Assembly: GCA_011009095.1 (NCBI GenBank)
Contig: VTPC01000435.1
Span: 44,520 to 108,519 of the forward strand
DNA length: 64,000 bases
Origin: Ignelater luminosus
Lineage: Eukaryota > Arthropoda > Insecta > Coleoptera > Elateridae
Reading direction: 5' to 3'
Made by a program: the position numbers and the translations under genes. The notes below the pieces were generated by a model that was not told the DNA's origin, ran no database searches, and saw only the letters and a list, made by a program, of their open reading frames with translations. Positions 11,602-22,137 of the stretch are shown here, piece by piece; the first letter of the stretch is position 1; each line of letters opens with the position of its first letter.

Positions 11602-12716
11602 CGAGGGTGGTTTGATAATTAAGATAAGCGAAAGGGAAAAGAACAATTGCTCAAGTTAAATTTTATTTACTTTCCAACGTAACTTCCTTTTAACTCAGTA
11701 CTACACTTCGCCCAACAATGTTCTAGTGCAGGTATTTCATTTTTATAAAACGATTTGTCAAGTCCTGCAAAATCATCGCCCACAGCATCTCATGAACGTT
11801 TTTTCCCTCCAAGCCATTTTTTCGGATTAGAAACAAATTGAAGTCGCAGGGAGCCATATCGGACAAGTAAGGCGGGTGCTGTAGTAATTCGAATTTTAAT
11901 TCGTGTATTTTAGCCATTGCAAATTGCCGATGTATGGAACGGTGCATTGTCCTGATGGAAAAGTGGTTTCTTCTTGGCCAAGTGTAGTCGTTCTTTCTTG
12001 ATTTTATCTCTCAATTTTTGTTCGCATACTTGCCGGTGATTGTTTTTCCTTTTTACAGATAATCTGTAAAAATGACTTTCTGTACATCCCAGAAAACGGT
12101 GGCCATAACGTTTCCAGCTGATGGTAAGGGCTTTGCCTTTTTTGGAGAGGGTTCGTTGCTCCCGGTTCACTGCTTCCATTGTTTCTTCGTCTCCAGTGTG
12201 TAGTGGTGGATCTATGTCTTATTCACAATTATGGCTGTCCGCTCAAATCTCATCTATGATATCTGTCTAACTTTGCATCTGCGGTCACTCAACACGATTT
12301 TATGGATTTTTTTTTCTATCATTTGTTCAGTTGTTACCTCGTTTGGATGACCACTCCGGTGTTCATCTTCACAACTTGTTCGGTTACGTTTAAATTCAGC
12401 AGCCCACGGGCGTACCATTTTAAACGTCGGCAACGATTCACCAAGAACTGCATCCAACATGGCTTTAATCTGGGTGGCTGTCTTACTTAAAAAAAAAATA
12501 GAATTTTATGACGGTACGAATTTCTTTTGTTTCCATTTTTACGAAATGTACTGACAGTGCTCTCTTTCACGACTTGTCAAATACAAACTACGCAGTTTAT
12601 CAAATTGTTATTTGACATTCGCTCGTTTGAAGGATGGTAAAAGCCACCGAGAAAACAATTTTGTTATTAATATTGTCATACGTATTTGATTTACCTTAAT
12701 TATCAAACCAACCTTG
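11602..12716 (-). mobile_element. Degraded DD34D mariner element
   Basis: Terminal inverted repeats read cgagggtggtttgataatta on the left and caaggttggtttgataatta when the right end is reversed. TA dinucleotides border both sides (11600-11601 and 12717-12718). The 1115-bp length is a little shorter than a typical 1.3-kb mariner. It encodes a broken transposase on the minus strand. The older mariner at 19642-21535 shares the end sequence style and protein motifs, so both belong to one subfamily. Confidence 0.85.
11667..12536 (-). pseudogene. Mariner transposase pseudogene (DD34D)
   Basis: From METKEIRTVIKF at 12536, the minus strand gives the N-terminal HTH region (AVLGESLPTFKMVRPWAAEF, RTSCEDEHRSGHPNEV), the FLG-type strand region, then LHLAKKKPLFHQDNAPFHTS with the second catalytic Asp. 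Next come MAKIHELKFELLQHPPY and MAPCDFNLF with the third Asp, and a C-terminus ending LKGSYVGK and a stop. It needs several frame changes and has a stop at the start of the HTH. About 290 codons remain compared with about 340 in intact mariners, so part of the middle, including the first catalytic Asp region, is damaged or lost. Confidence 0.85.
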
Positions 12717-12747
12717 TACACATTTCTGATTTATCGATGTCATTGTT

Positions 12748-12771
12748 GTCATCATCATCATCATCATCATC
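12748..12771 (+). repeat. (ATC)n microsatellite
   Basis: About seven tandem copies of atc, just outside the right end of the mariner. Confidence 0.85.
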
Positions 12772-12804
12772 TAAATTGATTATTAATGACTATAGCAATA
12801 TCTA

Positions 12805-13500
12805 CTAAATGTTCTTTTCCCTGTACGTTTTTTCCACTTTTTTAGCATGCTCAACACAATTGGCTCAAACACTTTTTGGTACGTCTTGCATCGTTGACTT
12901 ACAAAGTTTAACAACATCCTTTATTTTAAAAGTAGTGTTTAGTTTTGCTACCTTATTTTTAACATACGCCCATACCAATTCAATTGGGTTGTGAGCCACT
13001 GGAAGCCATACAAGTTTCACGTTATCTTCTCGCACATCTTTTGCAATTTTGCCCAGCAAATACTGTTTCCGAAAACTGTATGCCCGGGATAGGTTCAAAA
13101 GTGAGGGTCTTGTTAATCGATTAAAGTTTGTATTTTCTTCTATCAAAGGTGCTTTTCGGTTGTTTAACCACTGTACTCTATTGTCTTTTTTCCATGAAGT
13201 TGTAGGATTGCGAAATTGAGGATCCAGCATTGGATGGTAAGGTGCTTGATCAAGAACATTTAGTGATTTGTCAGGGATCAAGGCTAATGCAAATCGAAAT
13301 CATTCTTCATAATGCTGCTTGTTCATTTCGTCATGGTAACCAGCTGACCCTTTTTCCCCAATAAAGCATTTCATGCAACCTGGCGGAAAACCCTCTTCGT
13401 TGCCAATATCCAATATGATTACCCAGAAGGGTGTTTAATTCCACCTGATACATATTAACTTTTTCGTCCGTATAAAATATATTCTCCAACCTGCTTCTCT
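12805..13500 (-). pseudogene. DDE transposase pseudogene of a second IS630/Tc1-related family
   Basis: The minus strand carries three catalytic blocks in order: IFYTDEKVN (first Asp), later GSAGYHDEMNKQHYEE and LNVLDQAPYH (second Asp), then HNPIELVWAYVKNKVAKLN (Glu). The open stretch 13281-12865 is the best preserved part. A stop follows KSV where related proteins usually have Trp, and the same frame then continues ANCVEHAKKVEKTY to a natural end at about 12805, so a TGG-to-TGA change is likely. Frameshifts break the region between the first Asp and GSAGYH. The arrangement fits insect transposases with a VLDNAxYH motif. No matching ends were identified. Confidence 0.75.
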
Positions 13501-13514
13501 ATATCTTTTAACCG

Positions 13515-13713
13515 TATACAATGTCATCCAAAAAAAAAGGGGAACACTCAATAACTTTTTTATCTTGCGATTGACAAAAAAACCAGTTAGTTTGTTGCCT
13601 ATGAGCATGTGTGCTATTTGGTGGCACTTTCAATTTTTTTTTTGCATTTTCGGTTAAGCCGAAAAGGAACACAATTTTGGTTTATTAAATGACACGCTGT
13701 ATTTTTTGTGGCA
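13515..13713. repeat. Possible short TIR remnant
   Basis: The sequence starts tacaatgtcatcc and ends aatgacacgctgta, weakly inverted. It resembles transposon ends in the window but the match is poor, so this is a tentative call. Confidence 0.25.
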
Positions 13714-13834
13714 TTTTTTGATTCTCCATGTTTTTCTCATTCTGCAAATATAAAATTTTATAGGTGTTGCATAAGAATTTTTTTGCTCTAAATTCCACAA
13801 AAAGTTTGTAAGTGATCAAGACAGCTGTTTTCTA

Positions 13835-14306
13835 CATGTAACTATTGTAAAACAACAGACTGCCTTTTAAACAGCAAAAACGCTGTGGCCATGGAGAACA
13901 AAACTTCAAAAATATTTTTAATTAATTATAACAGAAACTGTTGAACAGTAACTACAAAAACAAGAAGAATGCAATGCACTCTTAACGTTGAATTAATAAA
14001 TTTTGTCAAATTTGCCATTTTACAGATAAACAATAATTCTCTCAGGCTTGAAGTTTTGTTTTCCATGGCCATAGCGTTTTTGTAAATGTTTCAAATCTGA
14101 CAGAATTATTGTTTATCTGTAAAATCGCAAAATTTGACGAAATGGATTAATTCAACGTTAGTGTGTTGCTTTCTTCTTGTTTTGGTAGTTACCGTTCAAC
14201 AGTTTCTGTTATAATTAATTAAAAACATTTTTGAAGTTTTGTTTTCCATGGCCATAGCGTTTTTGCTGTTTAAAAAGCAATCTGTTGTTTTACGATAGGT
14301 ACATTA
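13835..14306. repeat. Long inverted repeat 1 (arms about 200 bp)
   Basis: The left arm, 13835 to about 14046, is the reverse complement of 14095-14306 with scattered mismatches. The arms include gataaacaataattct at 14026 and its complement near 14100. The 48-base loop (about 14047-14094) itself contains gttttgttttccatggccat, a motif also present in the right arm at about 14237 and, inverted, in the left arm at about 13887. No ORF. Transcription would give a nearly fully paired hairpin. Confidence 0.8.
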
Positions 14307-14360
14307 GGGTGACAATATTTTTCCGACTTGTTTTTCTTCTAAAGCTCACACGCAAAAAAT

Positions 14361-14826
14361 GTTAATTTGATGCATTTGAAGAGTTCTCTCCAAGAATCAA
14401 CTCGCTTAAAAATTTTTGAGAGGTCGCTCAAGAATTTTAAAAGTTTCAAAAAACAAAAGAAATCCATTTTTCTTTTTTTAGTTCTTCAGTTTCTCACTAA
14501 TTCAATCTTTTCTATGTAGGTTGTAAAGAAACATACTAAAATTTGAAGTCAAAATAATTATATTTAAAGGTCGCTCAATAATTTTAAAAATAAATTTGTA
14601 TAAACTTTTAATGGTTTTGAGCGACCTTTAAATATTAATATTTTGACTTCAAATTTTAGTATGTTTTTTTACAACCTACATAGAAAAGATTGAATTAGTG
14701 AGAAACTGAAGAACTAAAGAAAGAAAAATGGATTTCTTTTGTTTTGAAACTTAAAATTCTTGAGCGACCTCTCAAAAATTTTTAAACGAGTTGATACTTG
14801 AGAATTCTTCAAATGCATCAAATTAA
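14361..14826. repeat. Long inverted repeat 2 (arms about 215 bp)
   Basis: The left arm (14361 to about 14590) and right arm (about 14610-14826) are inverted copies. Shared blocks include ttaatttgatgcatttgaa at the tip, ttctatgtaggttgta, and aaaggtcgctcaa close to the loop. The loop is only about 20-30 bases. It starts about 55 bases after inverted repeat 1 but has a different sequence. No ORF. Confidence 0.85.
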
Positions 14827-15029
14827 AGTTGAAATGAAAAACATATTTCTTTTTAATACTGCTGCAACAATTTGAATTTCTTTTTTATTTGGTTACAAAA
14901 ACTGAGAAACGTAACATACAGATGGTGTTCTTGTTAAATTCAAAAATCTGAAATTGAAGGGGTAAAAATTGTAAACGATTTTAACAACTTACAGAAACAA
15001 AATTTTCAGTTTTGCCGTTCAACAAAATA

Positions 15030-15583
15030 CACTGGCGAGCAAAAAATTTAGGTCACTCTGATATTGTGATGTTCTAAGCTTATGTTTGCAAATTGTAAAT
15101 CATCGTACTAGTAGGCTCTGCATCATTAGTTTTTTGAGAAATGTTATCTGTGAGTATGGAGAAGACCAGGAGAAAAATATGTTCCAGTTTGTATTGACGA
15201 GCGACTTCTATTTGACAGTGGGTCGGTCATGGTTTGGACAGGAATCTCTTCACAATCACACACAGAGTTAGTCTTCATACAGAATGGTTCCGTGACAGCT
15301 TACAGGTACATTACGAAAGTTCTAGAGGATCATATTATGTCTTTCATGGCCACCATGGGCGAGTATGGCATTTTCATGCAAGATAACGCGAGACCTCACA
15401 TAGCGAGAGTTGTCAGAGAATATCTGGATGAGGTAGGCTTTAGGCGGTTTGATTGGCCAGCACTCGTGCTTTCTGATTCAATATTGGCACAATGAATTAC
15501 AATTTTCAAATATAAACTTAGAACAGAAAATAACAAAAAAGCAACACAATTTCAAAGTGACCTAAATTTTTTGTTCGCCAGTG
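15030..15583 (+). mobile_element. 554-bp internally deleted Tc1-like element
   Basis: Terminal inverted repeats of about 28 bp (cactggcgagcaaaaaattt on the left; the right end, reversed, differs by one base over this stretch) are bordered by TA (15028-15029 and 15584-15585). The body holds the middle third of a Tc1-like transposase in the plus direction. Clean TIRs with a gutted interior indicate a non-autonomous deletion derivative mobilised or left by an intact relative. Confidence 0.85.
15165..15470 (+). pseudogene. Middle fragment of a Tc1-like transposase
   Basis: Plus-strand reading gives VCIDERLLFDSGSVMVWTGI, then ELVFIQNGSVTAYRYITKVL, and IFMQDNARPHIARVVREYL with the second catalytic Asp, ending near RRFDWPA where the third catalytic block should begin. 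The first Asp region and the catalytic Glu block are missing. The frame changes at about 15230. Motif order matches Tc1/DD34E proteins. Confidence 0.8.
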
Positions 15584-15585
15584 TA

Positions 15586-17680
15586 TAACCTTTTTTTTGC
15601 AGTGCTGTCAACAAAAATAAATCATGGCCTACCCTACTGTTTTATAATTTAATTTAAAATAAACAGAATTTTATATTGCAGTCAATTCTAGAAAAAATGT
15701 TGTATATGGCTTGGGCCGTAGGTGTATTTTCTGGTCGAAATTAATTTTGCAGACCAAGGTGTAACTGAGATTTATCTCGGCTAGAAAACTACGTTTACAA
15801 CCCTTGATTTGTAAATAACTACATACACATTATTGTCAGGATAGCTAATATGAAGGTTACTTTTCGGTTACTTTTTTAAAATGAAAAGTTACATTTTCAA
15901 CTATTCTTTTGTAGAAAGTTGCTCTGAAATCTGCCTGTTTCAATCAGTTGGAGATTCTAAATTACACTACCCCACGTGTGATATATCATTTTAAAAGCTA
16001 TAAAATTCTCAATCTTGTACATTAAAGAAAATTAAAATCGGCCCAGCTGTTCGTGAACTAGAAACAGAAACGCATTGATTGAATTCAATACATTTCTGTC
16101 TCTAGACCGATTTTAATTTTTTTAGAATCTGAAAAACCTTTCTTCAATGAGTTTAATAGATGTTCAATATTTTTCATATTCTGGCTCCACCTATAAATGT
16201 ATGATGCTCGATTTTAAATTTTGTAAGTTGTGACATGCTATCATTCTTATTCTCTGGTTGATTCTTTGAATTAGTTTGTCTTCCATATTTATTTCCTCTT
16301 CTTAAACAATGTTGTTTTTTTTATTAATAAAGAACTTGAGAACCAATTAAAATCGTTACTTGTTCAAAAAAAATGACAGTATATAAGGTTACTTGTTTTC
16401 TTTTGGAAAATACGAAGTTTCTTTGTTTCTTGAATACAGTAGGAAATGTTGCAATATTTTTAGAAATCATTCATTTCAAGAAGTAGATTACTAATACTCT
16501 AGTGCAAAAAACCATCCAAATCCCATTCTGCTAGTCTTCTTTATGTTCACACTTATCTAAAATAGTAATATTAAACTGCATTTATCAACAATGAAGAATC
16601 AATCAAGATATTTAGTACCTTTAATAACTTCGAAAAGACAGAGTTAACAGCCAATTGAAATAGGAATTTTTTGTTTGTTTTTATACTTACATGGAATAAC
16701 GCACTGTGGATATTTTTCGTCACTTCAAATACACTCTGTGTCTCGCTATTAACAAAAATAAAATAGTGAAATTTAAAAATTAAATCACTTTTTCATTTTC
16801 ACATTATTGCATTCAAAACATACTCGTTAAAATAATTAGAAATAACCAAAGAATATTAAAAAAATAGATATGAAGGTTGGGAATCTGGTCGTAATCAAGG
16901 TCGTAATAGGGACAAGCCAGTTTAAACCGAGTTTCTCAAAACGCTAATGGCAAGATTCTAATAATTTCAGAAAGTAGAAAAGAATCAGTTTATTTTTCTT
17001 GACAAAAATTTAAATTACCTGGAATTCCTAAATCAATAAGTGTTAAAATGAAAAACAAAACATAATTGAAATGTGGGGATAAACCCAACTTCTCAACTCT
17101 TTAACAAATCCTTAAATTTACGACCTCTTTTGTTCATTTTTATTTCAGTCTTTTATTTAGCTGCTATTCAATTCGTGTCTTTCGGCATTTGTCGCTTAAC
17201 TACACTAATTACCTATCAGGCATCACAGCAAAAAAGACTAAAAGATGGGTTTTATTTTAATTTATTGCACTTTTAACGCACAAAAAATGAGTTACTTCTG
17301 ATGTCACGTGTTTTCCTTATTTTATCAAGATGGAATAGCCAGGCTTTCTGGAGCACTGGAGCTAATGCAGATGTACAAAAAAGAATTTGTATGTTGTATA
17401 ACTGATGTCTCTTGCAAATTTATTTTTCGAGGAGTTACAAATCTCGACTTTTGTTTATGCATTTTCGAAATATGCATACACACTGACCGCCAGGAATGTG
17501 AAAAATCAGGACAAATCTTATAAGTGTGAGAATTAAATTAAATTTGTCGCCTGTAATTAATCGAGGAGGCCTTGCTACAAATGAGATTTCTGAAAATACT
17601 TAACAATTTTAAAATCTAGGCGGCACTGCGCTGTTATGACTGCCAGACTTTTGTTACAAAGTTGTTTGGATGTCAAGATG
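15586..17680. other. No gene recognised; one imperfect hairpin
   Basis: AT-rich DNA. Around 16028-16128 the block aattaaaatcgg and ctagaaacagaaac pairs with tttctgtctctagaccgat downstream, interrupted on the left by about 16 unpaired bases. Short frames at 17073-17276 and 17308-17523 have no known motif. Confidence 0.4.
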
Positions 17681-17689
17681 TCATTAATT

Positions 17690-19296
17690 AAACGAAAAAA
17701 AAAAACACCGGAACTATTGATAGAAAATCGCGTGGCAGTCGACCGAACCGAACTCCTAATCGAAAATTAGAGTCAAAGATTTGTATGCTGTATGATAATA
17801 ATCCGTCAATTTTGTTTCGCGATGTGACAAAAAAAAGTTAGTACAAGTTAAGCAAATGTACAAAAAATTAAAATGAGCTGCGGTATTATCACATATAAAA
17901 AGAAAACGCCGAAACGAAGCATGGAACGGTGTAATTGTGCTGTTAAACGCTCTAAATTTCTGTGCAAGATGTTGCTGGAAATAAATGAATATTGTCTTGT
18001 TATTGACGACGAAACATACAGTGTGTCCACATTTCAATGCTCACCATTTGGATCTCGGAAATTGTAAGAGATACGAAGTCGGTTAAACTAGAAGAAATTT
18101 GGCTATTTTCAAGATCAATTTACTTATGCTTTTGTTTTACATTTGTTATGTAAGAATTGCTAAAACAAAACGAAAGACGTCTTTAAGATACATTACTGAG
18201 CATTCACAGATAGCATCAAATAAGCAGCTAATGCCCCATACATGCATATTTATTTTGTTTTATCAATTTTTGTATAACAAATGAATTTCTTTGAGAAAAC
18301 TCCACGACTTTGTGTGTTAGATGCAATGGCACACTATGATGAAAGATGATTTTCACTTCATAACTCGGTAAAACAAAAGAATAGCTATGTCAAACCATGT
18401 ATTACTGCAAAGCATTTAAGGTGTGCAGTTCAATAATATGGAAATCAAGTAAGCGTTCTGTTGGAAAAATTGGATTTACGTTTCACCGCCGAAGTAAAAC
18501 AAAAGATAATTGCGAAAATAATTTTATTTTGTGTTTCAGAGTAAATTGTCTAAAACACCCTCTTTGCTCTTCTTTTCTATGTTTGCTCGTTCCTGAGATA
18601 TTTCACTTAAAAAAAAATAAGATAATTTCTTTTTTAGCAAATATCTAGTAAGCCGTGAACTTTTTTGAAAAAACAAAAGCATAAGTAAACCGATCTCCAA
18701 AATAGCCAAATCTTTTCTAATTTAACCGACTTCGTATCTCTTACAATTTCAGAGATCCCAATAGTGAGTATTGAAATGTGGACACCTTGTATGTAGAAGC
18801 AGATTTTAGATATCTACCAGGAAACCAATATTATTTGTTTCGCGACATTTTCAATCTGGATAAGTCTGGAAAGGTTGGTGCAGTCGAAAAATTTGCAAAG
18901 AATTTCTGGTATGGCAGGCAATATGCCACTGTGGCATGAGAAGCGTCCCTGTTGTGAGTATGCCAATATTTACGTTTCGGAATATCTAGAAAAAGACTAC
19001 TACCATTCACACATAAACGCACTTCGTCAACGTTACTTTGGCCTAATTTGGCAAGTTGCCATTATTCATTGAAAGCAATGGAATGGTATAATTTAATTTC
19101 TGTCAATGTGGTCCCTAAACAGAGTAATGTGACAAACTGCCCTGAACTTTCCATCAAATTGACAGATATTGAGTCCATATCAAGACTAGTCTGCAGAAAA
19201 CAGGTCAAAATGCCAACAGACGATACTGTGCAGAAATTGATGAAAGGGGTCAAAAGCAAAATGAGAGAATTTAGTCGATGTTCATTAAAAAAGTGA
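17690..19296 (+). pseudogene. IS630/Tc1/mariner-type transposase pseudogene, split by a later insertion
   Basis: The frame before the insertion reads GTIDRKSRGSRPNRTPNRKL (linker), LYDNNPSILFRDV, then NEYCLVIDDETY with the first catalytic Asp. It stops at 18018 because another element is inserted. It resumes at 18790 with VEADFRYLPGNQYYLF, KFAKNFWYGRQYATVA, then LWPNLASCHYSLKAMEWYN (second Asp replaced by Asn), VVPKQSNVTNCPELS, and ends SRCSLKK. Stops and shifts occur at about 18948. The pattern DDETY..D....PG..YY with FWPDLASCHYAK is shared with the pseudogene at 33728-34736. Ends of the host element are not visible. Confidence 0.75.
18019..18789. mobile_element. 771-bp TA-flanked MITE-like element inserted in a transposase frame
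   Basis: The left end starts cagtgtgtccacatttcaat; the right end, reversed, starts caaggtgtccacatttcaat. The arms stay similar for about 140 bp (gtaagagatacgaagtcggt, ggcttactagatatttgc on the right). TA lies on both sides (18017-18018 and 18790-18791). The inner part matches 6140-6600 of the 4946-6795 element. It has no transposase. Removing it and one TA restores the codon run for DETYVEAD in the interrupted pseudogene, which fixes the target site to the base. Confidence 0.9.
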
Positions 19297-19742
19297 TACA
19301 TCATATAGAAATATGTGATATTCATATAATAAAAATCTTTCATCTAATTGAAATTCTTTTTTGTTTTTATAGCTCTTACAATAAGCGACAATTTAATAGT
19401 AATCACCTTTTGGAATAATGCTGTTTCAAATAATTTTTGAAAACGGAAATAATCAAAACTCGAAATCACATATTTCAATTATACAAGAACTGTCAAATTG
19501 TAGTATCTCATTTTCTTTTTCAAGTTATCACATAAAGATTGCTTTTTTTCTATACCAATCGCATTTGATGATAGTCAGTTATGCTGTATTCAAGTTTCAC
19601 AGATACTTAAGATAATATTCTCTCTTTCAAAGAAAAGAATACGAGGATAGTGTGATAACTGTGGTAAAAACAAAAGATAAACGCATTTTTTATGTAAAAA
19701 ATTAATTTATTTTTCAACATAATCTCCTTTGTGGGCTATGTA

Positions 19743-21048
19743 AAGGGTTTTCCAATAAGAGGTGTTATTTTGATATTCAAAGAAAAGTGCCATTTTTTAA
19801 TATAAATGATCGGATGTTTATTTCATTATAAAGAGGAAGGTATGCCGTTAATAGTGGAAAATAACATCAGGCAAATGACCACCACGACCACGCTTACAGG
19901 ACAATATCCTTTTCATGAAATTTTCCATAACCAAATCGCAAAGTGGCTGCCCTATGTCCTCGATAGCCTCACGAATTCCATCTTTGAGGTCTTGAATCGA
20001 CGCTGGGCTGTTGGCGTAGACCTTCTCTTTCACGTGGCCCCAAAGAAAGAAGTCGCAAGGTGTTAAATCACAAGATCTCGGTGGCCAATTGTGATCACCT
20101 CTTCGAGAGATAACACGGTCCGGAAACTTTTTCCGTAAAAGATCAATGGTTTCGTTGCTTGTGTGGCACGTAGCGCCGTCTTGTTGAAAGTAAACGTTGT
20201 CCAGATCAATACCATCCAATTCCGGCCATAAAAAATCGTTAATCATCTCTCGATAGCGCAATCCAGTCACCGTAACTGTTGCTCCAGCCTCATTTTCGAA
20301 AAAAGTAAGGTCCAATGACTCCGCCGGACCATAAACCGCACCAAACAGTCACACGTTGAGGATAGAGAGACTTTTCAACAATAACTCTTGGATTTTCTGA
20401 GCCCCAGATCCGACAATTTTGCTTGTTGACGAAGCCACCGAGGTGGAAATGGGCCTCATCACTCAAGATGATTTTTCGATGGAATTCTGGATCATTTTCA
20501 TGCATTTCAACGACCCAATCAGCAAAGACACGACGTTGTTGATGATCGGCCGGCTTGAGTTCTTGTGTTAACTGGACTTTATAAGCCTTAAGACCCAAAT
20601 CTTTATGCAAAATACGGTGTAATGACGTTTGTGGAATGGCTAATTCCAAAGAACGACGAGGAATGGACAAACCTGGGTTTTCTTTAACACTTTCGGCTAC
20701 AACAGCAATATTCTCGGCTGTTCTTGAGCGACGTGCACGGGTTTTATTCTTCACATCACTAACTTGTCCCAAGAGCTCGAATTTTTTCACCAATTTCTGT
20801 ATTGCGGTCCGACAAGGTGCTTCACGGTGACCCAAAAATGTTCGAGTTTTACGAACCGTCTCTGCCAAATTTTCACCATTTTTATAGTGAATTTTAATAA
20901 TTTCAATGCGTTGTTGAAGCGTGTATCGTTCCATATTTATTAATGGCGTAGTTTCTACTTGTCAAATGTCAAAAAATGATAGCTTCAAAAGTGACATCTA
21001 CCGAAATAGCGGGCTATTCAAAATAACACCTCTTATTGGAAAACCCTT
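19743..21048 (-). mobile_element. 1306-bp DD41D mariner-like element (rosa-type), nearly intact
   Basis: The terminal inverted repeats are identical over 31 bp (each starts aagggttttccaataagagg) with TA on both sides (19741-19742 and 21049-21050). The length and one-gene layout are those of a complete mariner-like transposon. The transposase is on the minus strand and is broken only by a one-base frameshift. Spacing of the last two catalytic Asp residues (41 residues) assigns it to the DD41D group known from rosa elements. Perfect TIRs and a nearly open gene indicate the youngest insertion recognised here. Confidence 0.93.
19848..20934 (-). pseudogene. DD41D mariner-like transposase, one frameshift
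   Basis: The reading frame from ATG at 20934 runs 214 residues: N-terminal HTH (MERYTLQQRIEIIKIHYKNG), a second HTH with SLHRILHKDLGLKAYKVQL, the first catalytic Asp in IILSDEAHFHLGG (about residue 158), and VTVWCGLWSGGVIGPYFF. Then an extra T in a run of six near 20303 shifts the frame to a stop. The second frame (20315-19848) continues ENEAGATVTVTGLRYREMIN, with the second Asp in YFQQDGATCHTS and the third in LTPCDFFLWG. It ends VIFHY after a total of about 360 residues, normal for the family. It cuts and pastes its own DNA at TA sites. As it stands the protein is truncated before the second Asp. Confidence 0.92.
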
Positions 21049-21539
21049 TACTTCGTCCAGCGATTTTCCAATTTCTTCATTCTCTCGGAAAAGTAGGTGT
21101 TGTCAAACCCTGCAAAATATTCATTTACGGTTTCAATGACCGCTTTATTTGACAAAAATTTCCACCGAGCCAAATTTTCAAATTTGGAAACGAGAAAAAG
21201 TCGCACGGGGCCAAGTCGGGGGAATAAGACACTTGCTGTACCAATTCGAACCCAAATTCGTACAATTTTGCCATTGTGAGATGGCGCGTTGTTATCCTGG
21301 TAAAAGGGAACTTTTTTGTGTGCCAATCTAGGTCGTTTTCTTTTAATCTTTCCAACAATGATCCATAATAGGTTCCTGTTGCTGTTTTTCCCTTTTCCAA
21401 ATAATCTACGTTATAAAGATTATTCTCTGGGTATCCCAAAAAACAGTGGCCAACTCCTTGTTAGCTAACAAAACAGTCTTTGCCTTCTTTGGCGCCTTTT
21501 CACCAACCTGTGTCTACTGTTTTGACGCCAAAAGTGTGA

Positions 21540-22135
21540 TTTCTTATGCTACAAATTAATGCATTTTGCAGTACCTTGGCCTGCACGATCACTTGATCTA
21601 ACACCGTTAGATTTCTCTCCTCTGGGGTTATGTCAAGAATCATGTGCTCAACCAAAATTTTGAAGATGAACAGCAATTATTACAGTTGGTTAAAGCAGCG
21701 TTCAACACAAAAAAATCAAAACCAAAATAACCCTATCATGCTTACATTATTAGAATCGTGACAACAAGAGCTATCCAAAACAATTTCCAATTGTTTCTCT
21801 GCCTATTTTAAAAAATGAGGTTGATGATGGTTACTCGAAACCGACACGTTGTACAGGAATTTTGTTAGCGTATTTTAATAGAGAACAAAATGTGGCAATG
21901 GAAAAGTGCTTTTAGTTTTCCGATTCTTTTCAAATAAAGGAAAGAAAAAATAATAACGAAAATCGAGAAATCTACTTTTTTTTAAATATCTCTGAAACTA
22001 TCAAAGATATCTTGATTTTGCAAACGCCAACAAAAAAGTCCTATAAATAGCCAACTTTCATCCCATTTAACCGATCCTGTATCTCTTACCGTTTCCAAGA
22101 TCCCCATACTGTGCATCCTTATCTTCGATACACTG
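21540..22135 (+). mobile_element. Truncated foldback-type TIR element with transposase remnant
   Basis: The right end, reversed, begins cagtgtatcgaagataagg and is followed by TA (22136-22137). Near the other side, plus-strand codons at about 21575-21640 read WPARSLDLTPLDF, the last catalytic block of a mariner-like transposase, in degraded form. The copy at 36438-37033 in inverted orientation matches most of it. The left arm is missing here: the sequence breaks off in the loop beside the older mariner at about 21535. Confidence 0.7.
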
Positions 22136-22137
22136 TA

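Larger units (their letters stand above)
19642..21535 (-). mobile_element. Older DD34D mariner, truncated and interrupted
   Basis: The end at 19642 reads cgaggatagtgtgataac after TA, similar to the ends of the 11602-12716 mariner. The minus strand encodes the second half of a mariner transposase, with frameshifts: VDTGW, AKTVLLANKELATVFW, LEKGKTATGTYYGSLLERL, KVPFYQDNNAPSH (second Asp), VSYSPDLAPCDFF (third Asp), and MKKLENRWTK. At that point the frame is interrupted by the 19743-21048 element and continues beyond it as YIAHKGDYVEK and a stop. The other end is cut off at about 21535, where an unrelated TIR element fragment begins. Confidence 0.85.
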
